Positions 26,288-35,983 of a stretch of 64,000 bases of DNA are shown here, piece by piece (within the stretch, counting starts at the first letter, position 1; each line of letters opens with the position of its first letter). The DNA lies in contig NZ_JAJUBC010000014.1 of the NCBI RefSeq assembly GCF_028683095.1, forward strand, positions 62,001-126,000, in the 5' to 3' direction. The notes below the pieces were generated by a model. The model worked only from the letters and a program-made list of their open reading frames with translations, ran no database searches and was not told where the DNA came from. The stretch is from Enterovibrio gelatinilyticus. GTDB taxonomy: Bacteria > Pseudomonadota > Gammaproteobacteria > Enterobacterales > Vibrionaceae. Position numbers and translations under genes: made by a program.

Positions 26288-27571
26288 TTAGCCAGCCACA
26301 TCCATGAGGTAAGCGCGGATCTGAGCAAAATCAGCATCGCGTTCAGCCGACAACAGCTCCATCACAGCATGTTTCGCCAGCGGACCTGGCAATGGGATAT
26401 CTTGTCCCAGAATCTCATCTACCGACTCTTTGAACTTCGCAGGGTGCGCAGTACAAAGGAACAAGCCGTATTCACCATCCTGCAATTGCTCTTCCAACAA
26501 GCGGTACGCAATCGCACCGTGTGGTTCACACAAGTAGCCTGCGTCAAACATTGCTTTTAACGTATCAGCCGTTTCTTCATCCGTCACAGCGCCAGAAGCC
26601 AATTCGTTCAAGCCCCAACCTTTACGTTGGCATAGCTCTTCGATACGCGGCCAGTTGTTCGGCTGACTCACGTCCATCGCATTCGACAATGTTGCAATGG
26701 TTGGGGTTGGCGTCCACTCTCCGGTTTTCAGGTAGCGTGGCACGGTGTCATTCACGTTGGTCGCAGCGATAAAGCGTTTGATTGGCAAGCCAATCGCTTT
26801 TGCCAGCAAGCCCGCCGTTAAGTTACCAAAGTTGCCGCTTGGTACTGAAATTACCAAGTTTTCGCGTTGCGCTGGCGTCAATTGAGAAGCCGCTTCGAAG
26901 TAATAACAGATCTGCGCCATCAAACGGCTGATGTTGATGGAGTTAGCCGAGTTGAGACCAATTGCTTGGCGAAGTTCAGCATCATCAAATGCTTGTTTCA
27001 CCATGGTCTGACAATCATCAAATGTGCCGTTAACCGCCACGGTGTGAATGTTGCCACCCAAGGTACAGAAAAGTTTTTCCTGTAACGGGCTGATTTTGCC
27101 TTTCGGATAAAGGATAACAACGTTGATGTTTTCCATGCCGTAAAACGCATGGGCAACTGCTGCGCCTGTATCACCCGACGTCGCCGTCAAAATGGTCACT
27201 TTGCCGCCGTCAGACACGGCAGCCAGTGATTGCGCCATAAAGCGACCACCAAAGTCTTTAAACGCTAGCGTTGGGCCATGGAATAGCTCCAAAGCACTCA
27301 CACTGTCGGTGACTTTTTCAACTTTTGCTGGGAATTGGAATGCATTTTCAACCATCGCACGAACGGTTTCTTGTGGCAGTTCATCGCCGATAAATGCAGA
27401 CAGGATGTCGGTACTGCGAGATACAAAGTCTTTCTCTAGCAGTGCGTCAACATCATCAAATACGGGTAATTCACTCGGGAAGAACAATCCTTGGTTACGG
27501 CCAAGACCTTGTTTTACCGCTTGTCCGAACGAGACTTGCTCGTCGTTTTCCTTGATATTGTAAAGCTTCAT
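26288..27571 (-). CDS. thrC: ThrC, threonine synthase
   Basis: Pyridoxal-phosphate enzyme converting O-phosphohomoserine to threonine, the last step of the pathway. 427 aa, as in E. coli (428). The start [19 protein letters not shown] is diagnostic. The cofactor lysine is Lys105 in [10 protein letters not shown]; the phosphate-binding loop is VPSGNFGN. Its ATG overlaps the thrB stop by four bases (ATGA), so it is translationally coupled as last gene of thrLABC. Confidence 0.98.
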   Translation of the reverse strand: MKLYNIKENDEQVSFGQAVKQGLGRNQGLFFPSELPVFDDVDALLEKDFVSRSTDILSAFIGDELPQETVRAMVENAFQFPAKVEKVTDSVSALELFHGPTLAFKDFGGRFMAQSLAAVSDGGKVTILTATSGDTGAAVAHAFYGMENINVVILYPKGKISPLQEKLFCTLGGNIHTVAVNGTFDDCQTMVKQAFDDAELRQAIGLNSANSINISRLMAQICYYFEAASQLTPAQRENLVISVPSGNFGNLTAGLLAKAIGLPIKRFIAATNVNDTVPRYLKTGEWTPTPTIATLSNAMDVSQPNNWPRIEELCQRKGWGLNELASGAVTDEETADTLKAMFDAGYLCEPHGAIAYRLLEEQLQDGEYGLFLCTAHPAKFKESVDEILGQDIPLPGPLAKHAVMELLSAERDADFAQIRAYLMDVAG

Positions 27572-28530
27572 AGTTCACTTCCTGTCACTGTCGAACCGGT
27601 CACATCCAATCGACAGACGTGGACAAATCCTTCTTCATTTTGAACGTAGTTATCCTGTAGCCACTTAGCGACGCGTTCAGCAATCTCTTTATCGTCAGTG
27701 ATACTGAATAGCGTTGGGCCTGAGCCTGAAATGCCTGTAGCAAGCGCACCGGCATCCGTTGCGTAACGTCTGGCATCCGCAAAGCCTGGCAACAGCTTTT
27801 CTCGATACGGTTCTGCAACCACATCTTTGATCATGCTCGCAGCTAATTGCGGCTGACCAGAGTAACAGCCATGGATAAAGCCTGCCAGATGGCGACCATG
27901 ATTTATCACATCCTGACGACGATATTGCGCAGGCAAAATCGCACGTGCTTCAGCTGTTGGGACTTTGATACCTGGGTACGCCATAACCCAGTACCATTCA
28001 TCAAAACAAGGCACTTGCTGGCTGATGATGCCCATTTGTTCCACCATCAACTGCAAACCACCCAGATAACAAGGCGCCACGTTATCGTAATGTAGGCTGC
28101 CAGAAATCGCGGCTTCCATTTCACCCATCAGGGCCAGAAGCGTGGTTTCATCAAGGGCATTATCATGAAAACGATTTAATGCATCTAAAGCGGCAACGAT
28201 AGAACATGCACTTGACCCTAACCCTGAGCCAATTGGCATGTTCTTTTCTAGCGTCATGGAAATATTGCGTACCGGCTCACCGCGCTTTTCCATTTCGCGG
28301 CAAAACACGACATAACTTTGGTAAACAATATTATCTTCTTGTACGTCTGGCAGCTTATCAACAAAGCTACCCACGCAATGTAGACTAAATGGTACGTTGC
28401 CACCGTCTGCCACTTGTACGCGATCCCCTAGCAGTGTTCCGTCAATCGGAGACACTGCAGCGCCCAATACGTCAAAACCTACACTCACGTTACCGATCGA
28501 CGCTGGCGCATAAACAACAACACTCATCAT
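27568..28530 (-). CDS. thrB: ThrB, homoserine kinase
   Basis: A GHMP-family kinase phosphorylating homoserine. 320 aa from the first of two adjacent ATG codons; the second (one codon later) is better spaced from GGGGTG and may be the real start. ATP-binding motif [12 protein letters not shown] and the C-terminal [10 protein letters not shown] are present, as is [21 protein letters not shown]. It overlaps thrA by one base (TAATG) and thrC by four. Confidence 0.97.
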   Translation of the reverse strand: MMSVVVYAPASIGNVSVGFDVLGAAVSPIDGTLLGDRVQVADGGNVPFSLHCVGSFVDKLPDVQEDNIVYQSYVVFCREMEKRGEPVRNISMTLEKNMPIGSGLGSSACSIVAALDALNRFHDNALDETTLLALMGEMEAAISGSLHYDNVAPCYLGGLQLMVEQMGIISQQVPCFDEWYWVMAYPGIKVPTAEARAILPAQYRRQDVINHGRHLAGFIHGCYSGQPQLAASMIKDVVAEPYREKLLPGFADARRYATDAGALATGISGSGPTLFSITDDKEIAERVAKWLQDNYVQNEEGFVHVCRLDVTGSTVTGSEL

Positions 28531-30989
28531 TACACCCCTAACTTCCAGCCCAGTGTACGCATCAAATCAGCGAACACGCCGGCCGCGGTAACTTGAGTAC
28601 CCGCACCGTAACCACGCAATACCAGAGGAATTGGCTGATAATAACGGCTGTAGAATGCTAAGGCGTTCTCGCCTTCTTTGATTTTGAACATTGGGTCGTC
28701 TGCATCCACGGCTTGTATCTTCACCGAGCATTGACCGTTGTCGATGCTACCGATGTAGCGCAGCACTTTGCCTTCTTCACGCGCTTCTGATGCAATCTTA
28801 TTGAAGTAAACATCAGCCTCTGGCAGCTTGGCCATAAAGGCTTCAACATCACCTGATGCATCAAAACCCGGCGGCAGTGCTGGCTCAACGTCAACATCTT
28901 CCAATTCAAGGTTCATTCCTGCTTCACGCGCAAGAATCAACAATTTACGTGCAACGTCCATACCGGACAGGTCATCACGTGGGTCAGGTTCGGTAAAGCC
29001 ACTTTCACGCGCAACGGTGGTCGCTTCGCTAAAGCTCTGGCCTTCATCTAACTTACCGAAGATATGAGACAATGAGCCCGACAGAATGCCAGTGAACTTC
29101 TCAAGCTCATCACCCGCTGAAATTAGGTTCTGTAAGTTCTCAATAACGGGTAAGCCTGCACCAACCGTGGTGTCGTACATAAACTTACGACGCGTTCCAC
29201 GCGCAGCCGCTCGAAGCTGCTGATAGTAGGCCATGCTAGCCGTGTTGGCTTTTTTGTTCGGTGTGATCACGTGGAAGCCTGCAGATAAGAAGTCCGCATA
29301 CTGATCAGCGATCGATTGATCAGAAGTACAATCGATAAATACAGGGTTGATGATGTGGTTTTGCTCAACCAACTTAACCATGCGTGGCAAACTGAAGCTA
29401 TCTTCTGCATTCACCAACGCTTCACGCCAGTTGTTCAGGTCGATGCCTTTACTATCTAGCTTCATTTGACGGCTGTTCGCAAGGCCGCAAACGCGAATGA
29501 TGATGCCTTGCCCTGCCAGTTTGGCTTGTTGACGCTTAACCTGCTCAACCAACTCACCGCCTACGCCACCCACGCCGACAATAAACACGTCGAGATAGTG
29601 ATTACTGTTAAAGAGGTTCTCGTGACACGCTTTCACCGCTTCTGATACACGGTTATCAGGAATAACCGCAGAGATTGAGCGCTCAGAGGAGCCCTGCGCA
29701 ATCGCCACGATGTTGACGTTCATTTCAGCCAATGAAGTGAAGAACTGAGACGCTACGCCTTTCGCGGTACGCATTGCATCGCCGACCAATGACACAATCG
29801 ACACGTTATCAACGAAATCAACGGGCTCTAGCAAACCGTCTTTTAGTTCAAGCTCAAAGCTATCGTGCAGCGCACGCTCAGCCAACGCTTTATCGTCAGC
29901 TTCAATACAGAAACTAATGCTGTATTCAGAAGAAGACTGAGTGATAAGCACAACAGAAACGCCAGCGGTAGACATCGCACCGAATACACGAGCCGCCATA
30001 CCTACCATGCCTTTCATGCCAGGACCTGACACGTTCACCATGCTAAGGTCACTCAACGTGGTAATGCCTTTGATTGCCAGCTTATCTTCACCATTGTCGA
30101 TCCCGATCAACGTACCTGCACCTTGAGGGTTGGCCGTGTTTTTGATCAAGCATGGAATGTGGAAACGCGCGATGGGAAGGATGGTTTTCGGGTGGAGGAC
30201 TTTAGCACCAAAGTAAGACAGTTCCATTGCCTCTTGGTAGCTGAGTGACTTAAGTAGCTTCGCATCCGGCACCAAGCGTGGGTCACAGCTATATACGCCA
30301 TCTACGTCAGTCCAAATTTCACAACACTCGGCACGCGCACACGCGGCAAGCACTGCTGCAGAGTAATCAGAACCGTTTCGGCCCAAAGTCACCAGCTCAC
30401 CTTTTTCGTTAGAAGCTGTGAACCCAGGCATAAGACCAATGTGTTTCGCAGGAATTGGCTCTCGCTTGAAGTTGTCTGAAGAGACTTCAATATCAACCAT
30501 GGCTTCAAGGTAATCCCCTTTCGCCTGCAGATAATGCACAGGGTCGATCACAAATGTTTTGTGACCGCGGGCTTGCAGCAAGGCTGACATGGTCGCGATA
30601 GAGAGGCGTTCACCTTTACTGATAATGCGGGCGTAAATGTTGTCAGGACAAAGGCCTAGCAGTGCAATACCATGAATGTATTGCTTGAGCTGGCCAATTG
30701 AGCGTTCTAGTTCAACGTACAAAGAAGCTTTATCAAAATCCGCTTCCATATCAGCAAGGCCATCAAATAGCGCCGAGAAAATTGACTCGATGAGTGCGAC
30801 TTGGCTGTCTGCTTCACCATGCTTGACGGTGTTATCAATGACATCGACCAATGCATTGGTGATTTTTGCGGGGGCGGACAATACCGCTGACACGTCACTT
30901 TGACAGGTATTGCTTGTGATGATCTCTGCTGCGCGGCTAAATCGTTCCGCATTGGCTAGCGATGTGCCACCAAATTTTAAAACTCGCAT
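28530..30989 (-). CDS. thrA: ThrA, bifunctional aspartokinase I / homoserine dehydrogenase I
   Basis: Catalyses the first and third steps from aspartate to threonine and is feedback-inhibited by threonine. The ATG at 30989 ([17 protein letters not shown]) sits behind GGAGG; the protein is 819 aa. Domains: aspartokinase (about 1-290, KFGGTS and [18 protein letters not shown]), paired ACT regulatory domains (about 310-460, [21 protein letters not shown]), and homoserine dehydrogenase (about 465-819, [23 protein letters not shown], and [11 protein letters not shown]). It follows the thr attenuator. Confidence 0.98.
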   Translation of the reverse strand: MRVLKFGGTSLANAERFSRAAEIITSNTCQSDVSAVLSAPAKITNALVDVIDNTVKHGEADSQVALIESIFSALFDGLADMEADFDKASLYVELERSIGQLKQYIHGIALLGLCPDNIYARIISKGERLSIATMSALLQARGHKTFVIDPVHYLQAKGDYLEAMVDIEVSSDNFKREPIPAKHIGLMPGFTASNEKGELVTLGRNGSDYSAAVLAACARAECCEIWTDVDGVYSCDPRLVPDAKLLKSLSYQEAMELSYFGAKVLHPKTILPIARFHIPCLIKNTANPQGAGTLIGIDNGEDKLAIKGITTLSDLSMVNVSGPGMKGMVGMAARVFGAMSTAGVSVVLITQSSSEYSISFCIEADDKALAERALHDSFELELKDGLLEPVDFVDNVSIVSLVGDAMRTAKGVASQFFTSLAEMNVNIVAIAQGSSERSISAVIPDNRVSEAVKACHENLFNSNHYLDVFIVGVGGVGGELVEQVKRQQAKLAGQGIIIRVCGLANSRQMKLDSKGIDLNNWREALVNAEDSFSLPRMVKLVEQNHIINPVFIDCTSDQSIADQYADFLSAGFHVITPNKKANTASMAYYQQLRAAARGTRRKFMYDTTVGAGLPVIENLQNLISAGDELEKFTGILSGSLSHIFGKLDEGQSFSEATTVARESGFTEPDPRDDLSGMDVARKLLILAREAGMNLELEDVDVEPALPPGFDASGDVEAFMAKLPEADVYFNKIASEAREEGKVLRYIGSIDNGQCSVKIQAVDADDPMFKIKEGENALAFYSRYYQPIPLVLRGYGAGTQVTAAGVFADLMRTLGWKLGV

Positions 30990-31039
30990 CCTTACCTCCA
31001 ACTCCTTCCTGAATCCGAAGATTCAATAACAAATAAGCG

Positions 31040-31074
31040 AAAAAAAAGCCCGCACATCTTTTTAGTGCGGGCTT
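31040..31074 (-). terminator. Attenuator terminator of the thr operon
   Basis: On the minus strand AAGCCCGCAC pairs with GTGCGGGCTT around a 9-nt loop, followed by eight T. The end of thrL carries another GTGCGGGCT which can pair with the first arm instead, forming the antiterminator when the ribosome stalls on Thr or Ile codons. Confidence 0.96.
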
Positions 31075-31095
31075 CTTTTAAAAATTCTGTGCATG

Positions 31096-31167
31096 TCAGC
31101 CCGCACCTTCACCTGTGGTGATGGTAATAATGGTAATAATGTTCGTGGTGCCGACTGTATGAAGCAT
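31096..31167 (-). CDS. thrL: ThrL, thr operon leader peptide
   Basis: A 23-codon leader starting at ATG 31167 behind AAGGAAGG. Seven codons are Thr and five are Ile, with the run IITIITITT followed by GEGAG and TGA; E. coli ThrL has the same design and the same kind of Gly-Gly-Ala-Gly ending. Stalling at these codons when charged tRNA-Thr or tRNA-Ile is scarce lets the downstream antiterminator form, so thrABC is expressed. It is too short for usual gene finding. A TTGACC box lies upstream at 31228-31223, but a good -10 at the right spacing is not clear. Confidence 0.96.
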   Translation of the reverse strand: MLHTVGTTNIITIITITTGEGAG

Positions 31168-31399
31168 CGCTTCGGACCTTCCTTGCTGCTTTTTTATAAC
31201 CTTTACTCAAGGCAGGGTATCAGGTCAACAAAAATTTAAGTTATCTGTCAAAAAAACGCATCAATTCGCAAGATTAAATTAACATTATTAAAAGATGAGA
31301 GAGCGCAGCATTCCGCCCCTTGACGCTTGCGATTGTTCAGTGAGCACGACATAGTGAATTGAATCGAACAGAAAACCACCAATGGCAAAGGAGGGAACC

Positions 31400-33115
31400 A
31401 TGGCTGTTGAAATGGAGGAACTGGTTGCACAAACCATATTACAAGGCTCTGACGCCATGTATGGGCGCTTTTTAGATGTCACTGCTGGCGCACAAGAACG
31501 GTTTGAACAGCGAGACTGGAAAAGCGTGCAAAGCGCACTAAAAACCCGCATTAACTTTTACGACCATCATGTGGCACTGGTAAGCCAACAGCTAAAAACC
31601 ATGCTGGACAAACAGCATGCTACGCGTTCATTTTTAATGGCCGTTAAAGAGTCTTACAGTCACCTACTAGACGATTATCCTCGGTATGACATTGCGGAGA
31701 GTTTTTTCAACTCGGTCTATTGTCGGATGTTCGACCATCGAAATATTCGTCGCGACAAGTTGTTTGTTAACAGCTCCCAAGGTGGTCGAATTCCAAAATA
31801 CCCAACGCCACTGCTAAAACGTTACCCTTCACAACAAAACCTTATTCAAACCGTTGAGCGCATCCTTGATGACACCCCTTTTACGCTCCCTTGGGTGAAT
31901 AAGGCGCGGGATGTTCATCGTATTGTTGAATCGCTTCAACACCGATTAGGGCCGCAATTGACCAACGAAATTACGATCGATATGGTGCGCGAGCCCTTCT
32001 TTCGTAATAAAGCAGCTTACTTAATCGGACGAATTGATATGGCAAATCAAACCCGTCCTTTAGTGCTCCCGCTTCTAGTCAATTCTCACGGTGAGCTGTA
32101 TGTCGATGCCTGCATCACCGATTCTGATGAAGTGAGTGTCATCTTTGGTTTCGCTCGCTCCTACTTTATGGTGTACGCCCCTGCACCAGCAGCACTCGTA
32201 GATTTTCTGAATCAACTGATGCCTCACAAAACACCAGCGCAGCTCTACACGGCGATTGGTTGTCAGAAACACGGTAAAACCGAGCTTTATCGAGAGTTCT
32301 TGCAACACATGGACAATTCCGATGATCAGTTTGTTGTCGCGCCCGGTATCAAAGGCATGGTGATGTCTGTGTTCACACTGCCATCCTATGGCTTTGTGTT
32401 CAAAATCATAAAAGACAAATTTGCCCCTCAAAAAGATGTCACTCACGCCGTGGTCAAAGAGAAATACCAGTTAGTTAAAGAACACGACCGTGTGGGTCGA
32501 ATGGCCGACACACTCGATTACCGCCATTTCATATTTCCGCGACACCGTTTTAGTGAATTATTGATTGAAGAGCTGTTAGAGGTCGCCCCATCAAACATCA
32601 AACTGACAAACAAAGAAGTGCACATTCGTCACCTATATATGGAACGACGGATGATCCCGCTTAACATGTATCTTGAACAGGCTGATGACGATGAATTGCG
32701 TGAGGCTGTGCAAGAGTATGGCGATGCCATTAAACAGCTAGCCGCAGCCAACATTTTTGCCGGAGACATGTTGTTCAAAAACTTTGGGGTATCACGCCAC
32801 AGCCGCGTCATTTTCTATGACTATGATGAAATTTCCTACCTCACTGAGGTGAACTTTCGCCATATACCAGCACCGCGCTTTCCTGAAGATGAAATGGCCG
32901 CCGAGCCTTGGTATAGCGTGGGAGAATATGATGTCTTCCCTGAAGAGTTTCGCACCTTTTTGTTAATCAATCCTAAAATCCGAGCGTTGTTCGACGAACT
33001 GCACTCAGATTTGTTTGATGCTAACTACTGGAAGAGCCTTCAAAACAACATTCAGCAAGGCCAGTTCAACGATGTATTCCCATACAGTGAGGTATCTCGT
33101 TTTTCCAACCTTTAA
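31400..33115 (+). CDS. aceK: AceK, isocitrate dehydrogenase kinase/phosphatase
   Basis: Switches isocitrate dehydrogenase off (phosphorylation) or on, so that carbon enters the glyoxylate shunt during growth on acetate. I choose ATG 31400 ([16 protein letters not shown]) behind AAGGAGGG; 571 aa. Typical stretches are [51 protein letters not shown] (cut here for length: ATP-binding [10 protein letters not shown]) and [17 protein letters not shown], the metal-binding site. It stands alone: aceB and aceA, its operon partners in E. coli, are not in the window. Confidence 0.97.
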   Translation: MAVEMEELVAQTILQGSDAMYGRFLDVTAGAQERFEQRDWKSVQSALKTRINFYDHHVALVSQQLKTMLDKQHATRSFLMAVKESYSHLLDDYPRYDIAESFFNSVYCRMFDHRNIRRDKLFVNSSQGGRIPKYPTPLLKRYPSQQNLIQTVERILDDTPFTLPWVNKARDVHRIVESLQHRLGPQLTNEITIDMVREPFFRNKAAYLIGRIDMANQTRPLVLPLLVNSHGELYVDACITDSDEVSVIFGFARSYFMVYAPAPAALVDFLNQLMPHKTPAQLYTAIGCQKHGKTELYREFLQHMDNSDDQFVVAPGIKGMVMSVFTLPSYGFVFKIIKDKFAPQKDVTHAVVKEKYQLVKEHDRVGRMADTLDYRHFIFPRHRFSELLIEELLEVAPSNIKLTNKEVHIRHLYMERRMIPLNMYLEQADDDELREAVQEYGDAIKQLAAANIFAGDMLFKNFGVSRHSRVIFYDYDEISYLTEVNFRHIPAPRFPEDEMAAEPWYSVGEYDVFPEEFRTFLLINPKIRALFDELHSDLFDANYWKSLQNNIQQGQFNDVFPYSEVSRFSNL

Positions 33116-33337
33116 ATATGAGAGATTACGCACCCTCTGACAGAAAAACGTCATTATTTCAGGCGCGAAACTTGCTTCATTTTTAATCACCTCGTCATGG
33201 CGGCAATGTACTGACATCGCTATGGCAGAGGTGAGTTAGAAGTGGCGCAAATTTCATGACAGTCTAGTAACAAACTTAAGACAAGTGAGCTAGACTGAAT
33301 CACGCAATCAAATAAAAACGAATCAGGGAGGGTATCA

Positions 33338-33814
33338 ATGAAACAATTCTTGCTTGCCATCACCCTGCAATCAGTGGCTTTTTTGACATTCGCGCAGGGT
33401 TCGTTACCGCTGTATGAATACATAGAAGACAATAACCAAACACCATGGTTTTCGCACTCAGTGTCAACAGGTGGCCAACACTTTGACAGCTGGACCATGA
33501 GCTCTGGTTATCATTATCCCGTTCTGAAAAACATTAATGTCTACTTGGCGACGGAAATGACCACGGAGTCAGACTACAACGCCAGTGCTAAAGGTGTGCT
33601 CAGCGGGTTAGAGTTTAATTTTAGCGATTCGCTCAGCTTTGGGAGTTCGATTCAAGCAGAGCGTGTCAATGAAGAAACCGTTGGCAGCGTGGGAATGAGC
33701 AGTCAGTTCAGGCTCACAGAAAAGTTGAACCTTGAAGCCAAGTTTGATTACAGCTTGAATCAAGAACCCGCGGCCTCAGCCAACTATCAGCTGGGTGTCG
33801 GATACCGCTTCTAA
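33338..33814 (+). CDS. Small predicted outer-membrane beta-barrel protein
   Basis: A 158-aa precursor with a signal peptide (MKQFLLAITLQSVAFLTFA) and then alternating polar/apolar strands. It ends with GVGYRF, the terminal aromatic residue that marks substrates of the BAM outer-membrane assembly machine. Segments such as SDSLSFGSSIQAERVN, GSVGMSSQFRLTEKL and LEAKFDYSLNQE read as paired strands, suggesting a barrel of about six to eight strands. GGGAGGG lies before the ATG. I do not recognise a named family. It lies between aceK and an RraA-family gene and appears monocistronic. Confidence 0.8.
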   Translation: MKQFLLAITLQSVAFLTFAQGSLPLYEYIEDNNQTPWFSHSVSTGGQHFDSWTMSSGYHYPVLKNINVYLATEMTTESDYNASAKGVLSGLEFNFSDSLSFGSSIQAERVNEETVGSVGMSSQFRLTEKLNLEAKFDYSLNQEPAASANYQLGVGYRF

Positions 33815-33857
33815 CTGCAATATCCAACACCTTTATTTATGGCTTACTATTCATTGC

Positions 33858-34355
33858 TCACTTTTCGTGTTCACCAAACTCAATGGGGTGTTGACTTACC
33901 ATCACCCCGTTCAGATCAGCAAATACATAGTCTCCTGGAGAGATAGGGACATCATGGATGCGAAGAGGAACATTTTCGTCACCTGCTCCACGCTTCTCTG
34001 TTTTTATCGGACACACACCCAAGGCTTTTACACCTAACTGCATATTGCTCAATGCGCCCGCATCACGCACGGCACCGAATACAACAACACCTTCCCACCC
34101 ATTTGTTACGGCTAACTCAGCAAGTTGATCCCCCAATAGTGCTTTGTTCAAGTTACCGTGACCATCAACCACCAGCACTCGACCTTGGCCAGGTTTACCC
34201 AAGATATCTCTGACCTTGGTATTGTCTTCGAAACACCTCAAGGTTTCTGCTCGCCCTGAAAATGCAGGATTCCCACCAAAATCCCGCCATTGAATAGGGA
34301 TCCAGTGAACTTCGTCTCCGTGTGCATCACTAATGTCTGGCAATAAATCGTCCAT
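33858..34355 (-). CDS. RraA-family protein (4-hydroxy-4-methyl-2-oxoglutarate aldolase / oxaloacetate decarboxylase type)
   Basis: 165 aa from ATG 34355 (MDDLLPDISDAHG) behind GAGG. RraA fold signatures: PAFSGRAETLRCFEDN, GRVLVVDGHGNLNKALLGDQLAELA, VVVFGAVRDAGAL and the closing ADLNGVMVS. RraA of E. coli inhibits RNase E and has Gln after the Arg in GAVRQ; here the pair is Arg-Asp (GAVRDAG), as in enzymes of this fold that cleave 4-hydroxy-4-methyl-2-oxoglutarate or oxaloacetate. I therefore favour an enzyme over a pure RNase E inhibitor, but the latter is not excluded. Confidence 0.85.
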   Translation of the reverse strand: MDDLLPDISDAHGDEVHWIPIQWRDFGGNPAFSGRAETLRCFEDNTKVRDILGKPGQGRVLVVDGHGNLNKALLGDQLAELAVTNGWEGVVVFGAVRDAGALSNMQLGVKALGVCPIKTEKRGAGDENVPLRIHDVPISPGDYVFADLNGVMVSQHPIEFGEHEK

Positions 34356-35087
34356 GTCATTTTCCTCTGCTTGACGTATACCCCATAAAAGTAGCAACAG
34401 CAGCGAGTAATGCCCGTCCGTCCGCCTCAAAATGAGACTCTCTTACAACCCAACGAATATGGCAATACACTAAACGTCACAAAAATGGCGAGAAATATAA
34501 AATTAAAATGTTCAAAATCAAACATTAAGCAACAAATACTATCCTTTGATTGTTCTTCGAGAAAACACTCAGATTTTGCACACATGGCTGAGAAAACCGC
34601 ATTACTCTCTTAGTGAAACGGTTGACCGTTTCAACACAAAGTGGTGTGATACCACCATGTTGTTACACAATTTTCACAGCTGTTGTAATATTACGAAATA
34701 GATTAAACTTACTGGTAAACTCTAAAGCGCTTTTTGACACAATATTCCATCATTTGTGACCACAGCGGCTGAGATTGACGTATATCAATAAAGATTAAAA
34801 AAAGTTGCGTTGATTTATTACTAAATATTGTTAGCACGCTGTTAAATGAATACAATCACCCTATCCAATGGATTTGCTAGTCAGATTGAATTGACTAGTA
34901 GCATGCAGCGCGATTAACCGCATCTGCAATCACCTTCTCTAAGGATGGCGTTTGTATCAGGAAAGTATGCTTGTTAAGCAACTTGAACATGTTTGATATA
35001 CTTGTCCTGTTTGTAAATTTTCTTCATAGAGTCTGAGTACTCTGTGATTGTTAATACCAGATTCCTTAAAGAAATTAGGTAACGCCA
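34356..35087. other. Long upstream region of arcA
   Basis: 732 bp without a believable gene. It holds the divergent promoters of the RraA-family gene and arcA. An FNR-like box is at 34775-34788. A 7-bp inverted repeat CTAGTCA / TGACTAG with an 8-nt gap lies at 34877-34898 and may be a hairpin in the arcA leader RNA. arcA of E. coli also has a long upstream region with several promoters. Confidence 0.55.
34775..34788 (+). promoter_or_regulatory. FNR-like box upstream of arcA
   Basis: TTGAC-GTAT-ATCAA, one mismatch to the FNR consensus and the same half-sites as the downstream grcA box. It lies about 300 bp before the arcA ATG. FNR is known to activate arcA in E. coli. Confidence 0.65.
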
Positions 35088-35807
35088 ATGCAAACCCCTC
35101 ATATTCTGATTGTTGAAGACGAACACGTAACCCGTAACACGCTAAAAAGTATCTTTGAAGCAGAAGGTTACACGGTTCTAGAAGCCAACGATGGCGAAGA
35201 AATGCATCAAGTGCTGTCTCACAGTCAGGTTCACTTGGTCATTATGGACATCAACCTGCCAGGCAAAAATGGTCTGCTACTTGCGCGTGAATTACGCGAA
35301 CAAGGCGACATGGCGCTGATGTTCCTAACTGGCCGCGACAACGAAGTCGATAAAATCTTGGGTCTAGAGATCGGTGCGGATGATTACATCACCAAGCCAT
35401 TTAACCCACGTGAACTGACTATCCGTGCACGCAACTTGCTAACTCGCGCAATGAGCCAAGGCGCTCTGCCAGAAGACAAGCGTTCAGTAGAAAGCTATGT
35501 ATTCAATGGTTGGACGCTTGATATCAACAGCCGCTCACTGGTTAGCCCAGATCAAGAGCAGTTTAAACTGCCTCGTTCTGAGTTCCGTGCTCTGCTGCAT
35601 TTCTGTGAAAACCCAGGCAAAATCCAAACACGTGCTGATCTTCTTAAAAAGATGACTGGCCGTGAACTGAAGCCGCATGACCGCACGGTTGACGTGACTA
35701 TCCGTCGTATCCGTAAGCACTTTGAGTCATTTGGTGATACGCCAGAAATCATCGCTACGATCCACGGCGAAGGTTACCGTTTCTGCGGCGAGCTAGAAGA
35801 TATTTAA
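35088..35807 (+). CDS. arcA: ArcA, aerobic respiration control response regulator
   Basis: OmpR-type response regulator that represses aerobic metabolism genes when oxygen is low. 239 aa. Receiver domain (1-120) starts [19 protein letters not shown] with the phosphorylation site Asp54 in VIMDINLPG and the conserved TKPF lysine; winged-helix DNA-binding domain (about 135-234) with [15 protein letters not shown] and [10 protein letters not shown]. The cognate kinase arcB lies convergently next to it, unlike in E. coli where the two are far apart. Confidence 0.98.
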   Translation: MQTPHILIVEDEHVTRNTLKSIFEAEGYTVLEANDGEEMHQVLSHSQVHLVIMDINLPGKNGLLLARELREQGDMALMFLTGRDNEVDKILGLEIGADDYITKPFNPRELTIRARNLLTRAMSQGALPEDKRSVESYVFNGWTLDINSRSLVSPDQEQFKLPRSEFRALLHFCENPGKIQTRADLLKKMTGRELKPHDRTVDVTIRRIRKHFESFGDTPEIIATIHGEGYRFCGELEDI

Positions 35808-35835
35808 TCTTCGCTGACGCAAACGACACATACTG

Positions 35836-35861
35836 AAAAGGCCTGCATTGCAGGCCTTTTT
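35836..35861 (+). terminator. Terminator of arcA
   Basis: AAAAGGCCTGC / GCAGGCCTTTTT with an ATT loop, about 28 bp past the arcA stop. Confidence 0.92.
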
Positions 35862-35942
35862 GTTGTCTGCTTCCACCCACATATTGATTGGCAGAATCCA
35901 GCTAAAAGAAAAGGGACAAAAGCGTCAACTTTCATCCCTCGT

Positions 35943-35972
35943 CATGGCTTCATGGCTTCATGGCTTCATGGC
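35943..35972. repeat. 8-bp tandem repeat just past the 3' end of arcB
   Basis: CATGGCTT three times perfectly and then CATGGC, 35943-35972. It starts 11 bp beyond the arcB stop codon on the minus strand and lies between arcA and arcB. Confidence 0.93.
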
Positions 35973-35983
35973 AAATTGCAGGG

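Noticed and set aside
31193-31198. TATAAA on the minus strand as -10 of the thr promoter
   Set aside because: It is 24 bp from the only good -35 (TTGACC, 31228-31223), too far for a sigma-70 promoter.
34410-34613. 67-codon frame upstream of arcA
   Set aside because: No ribosome-binding site or homology, and it overlaps the start of the RraA-family gene and its promoter region.
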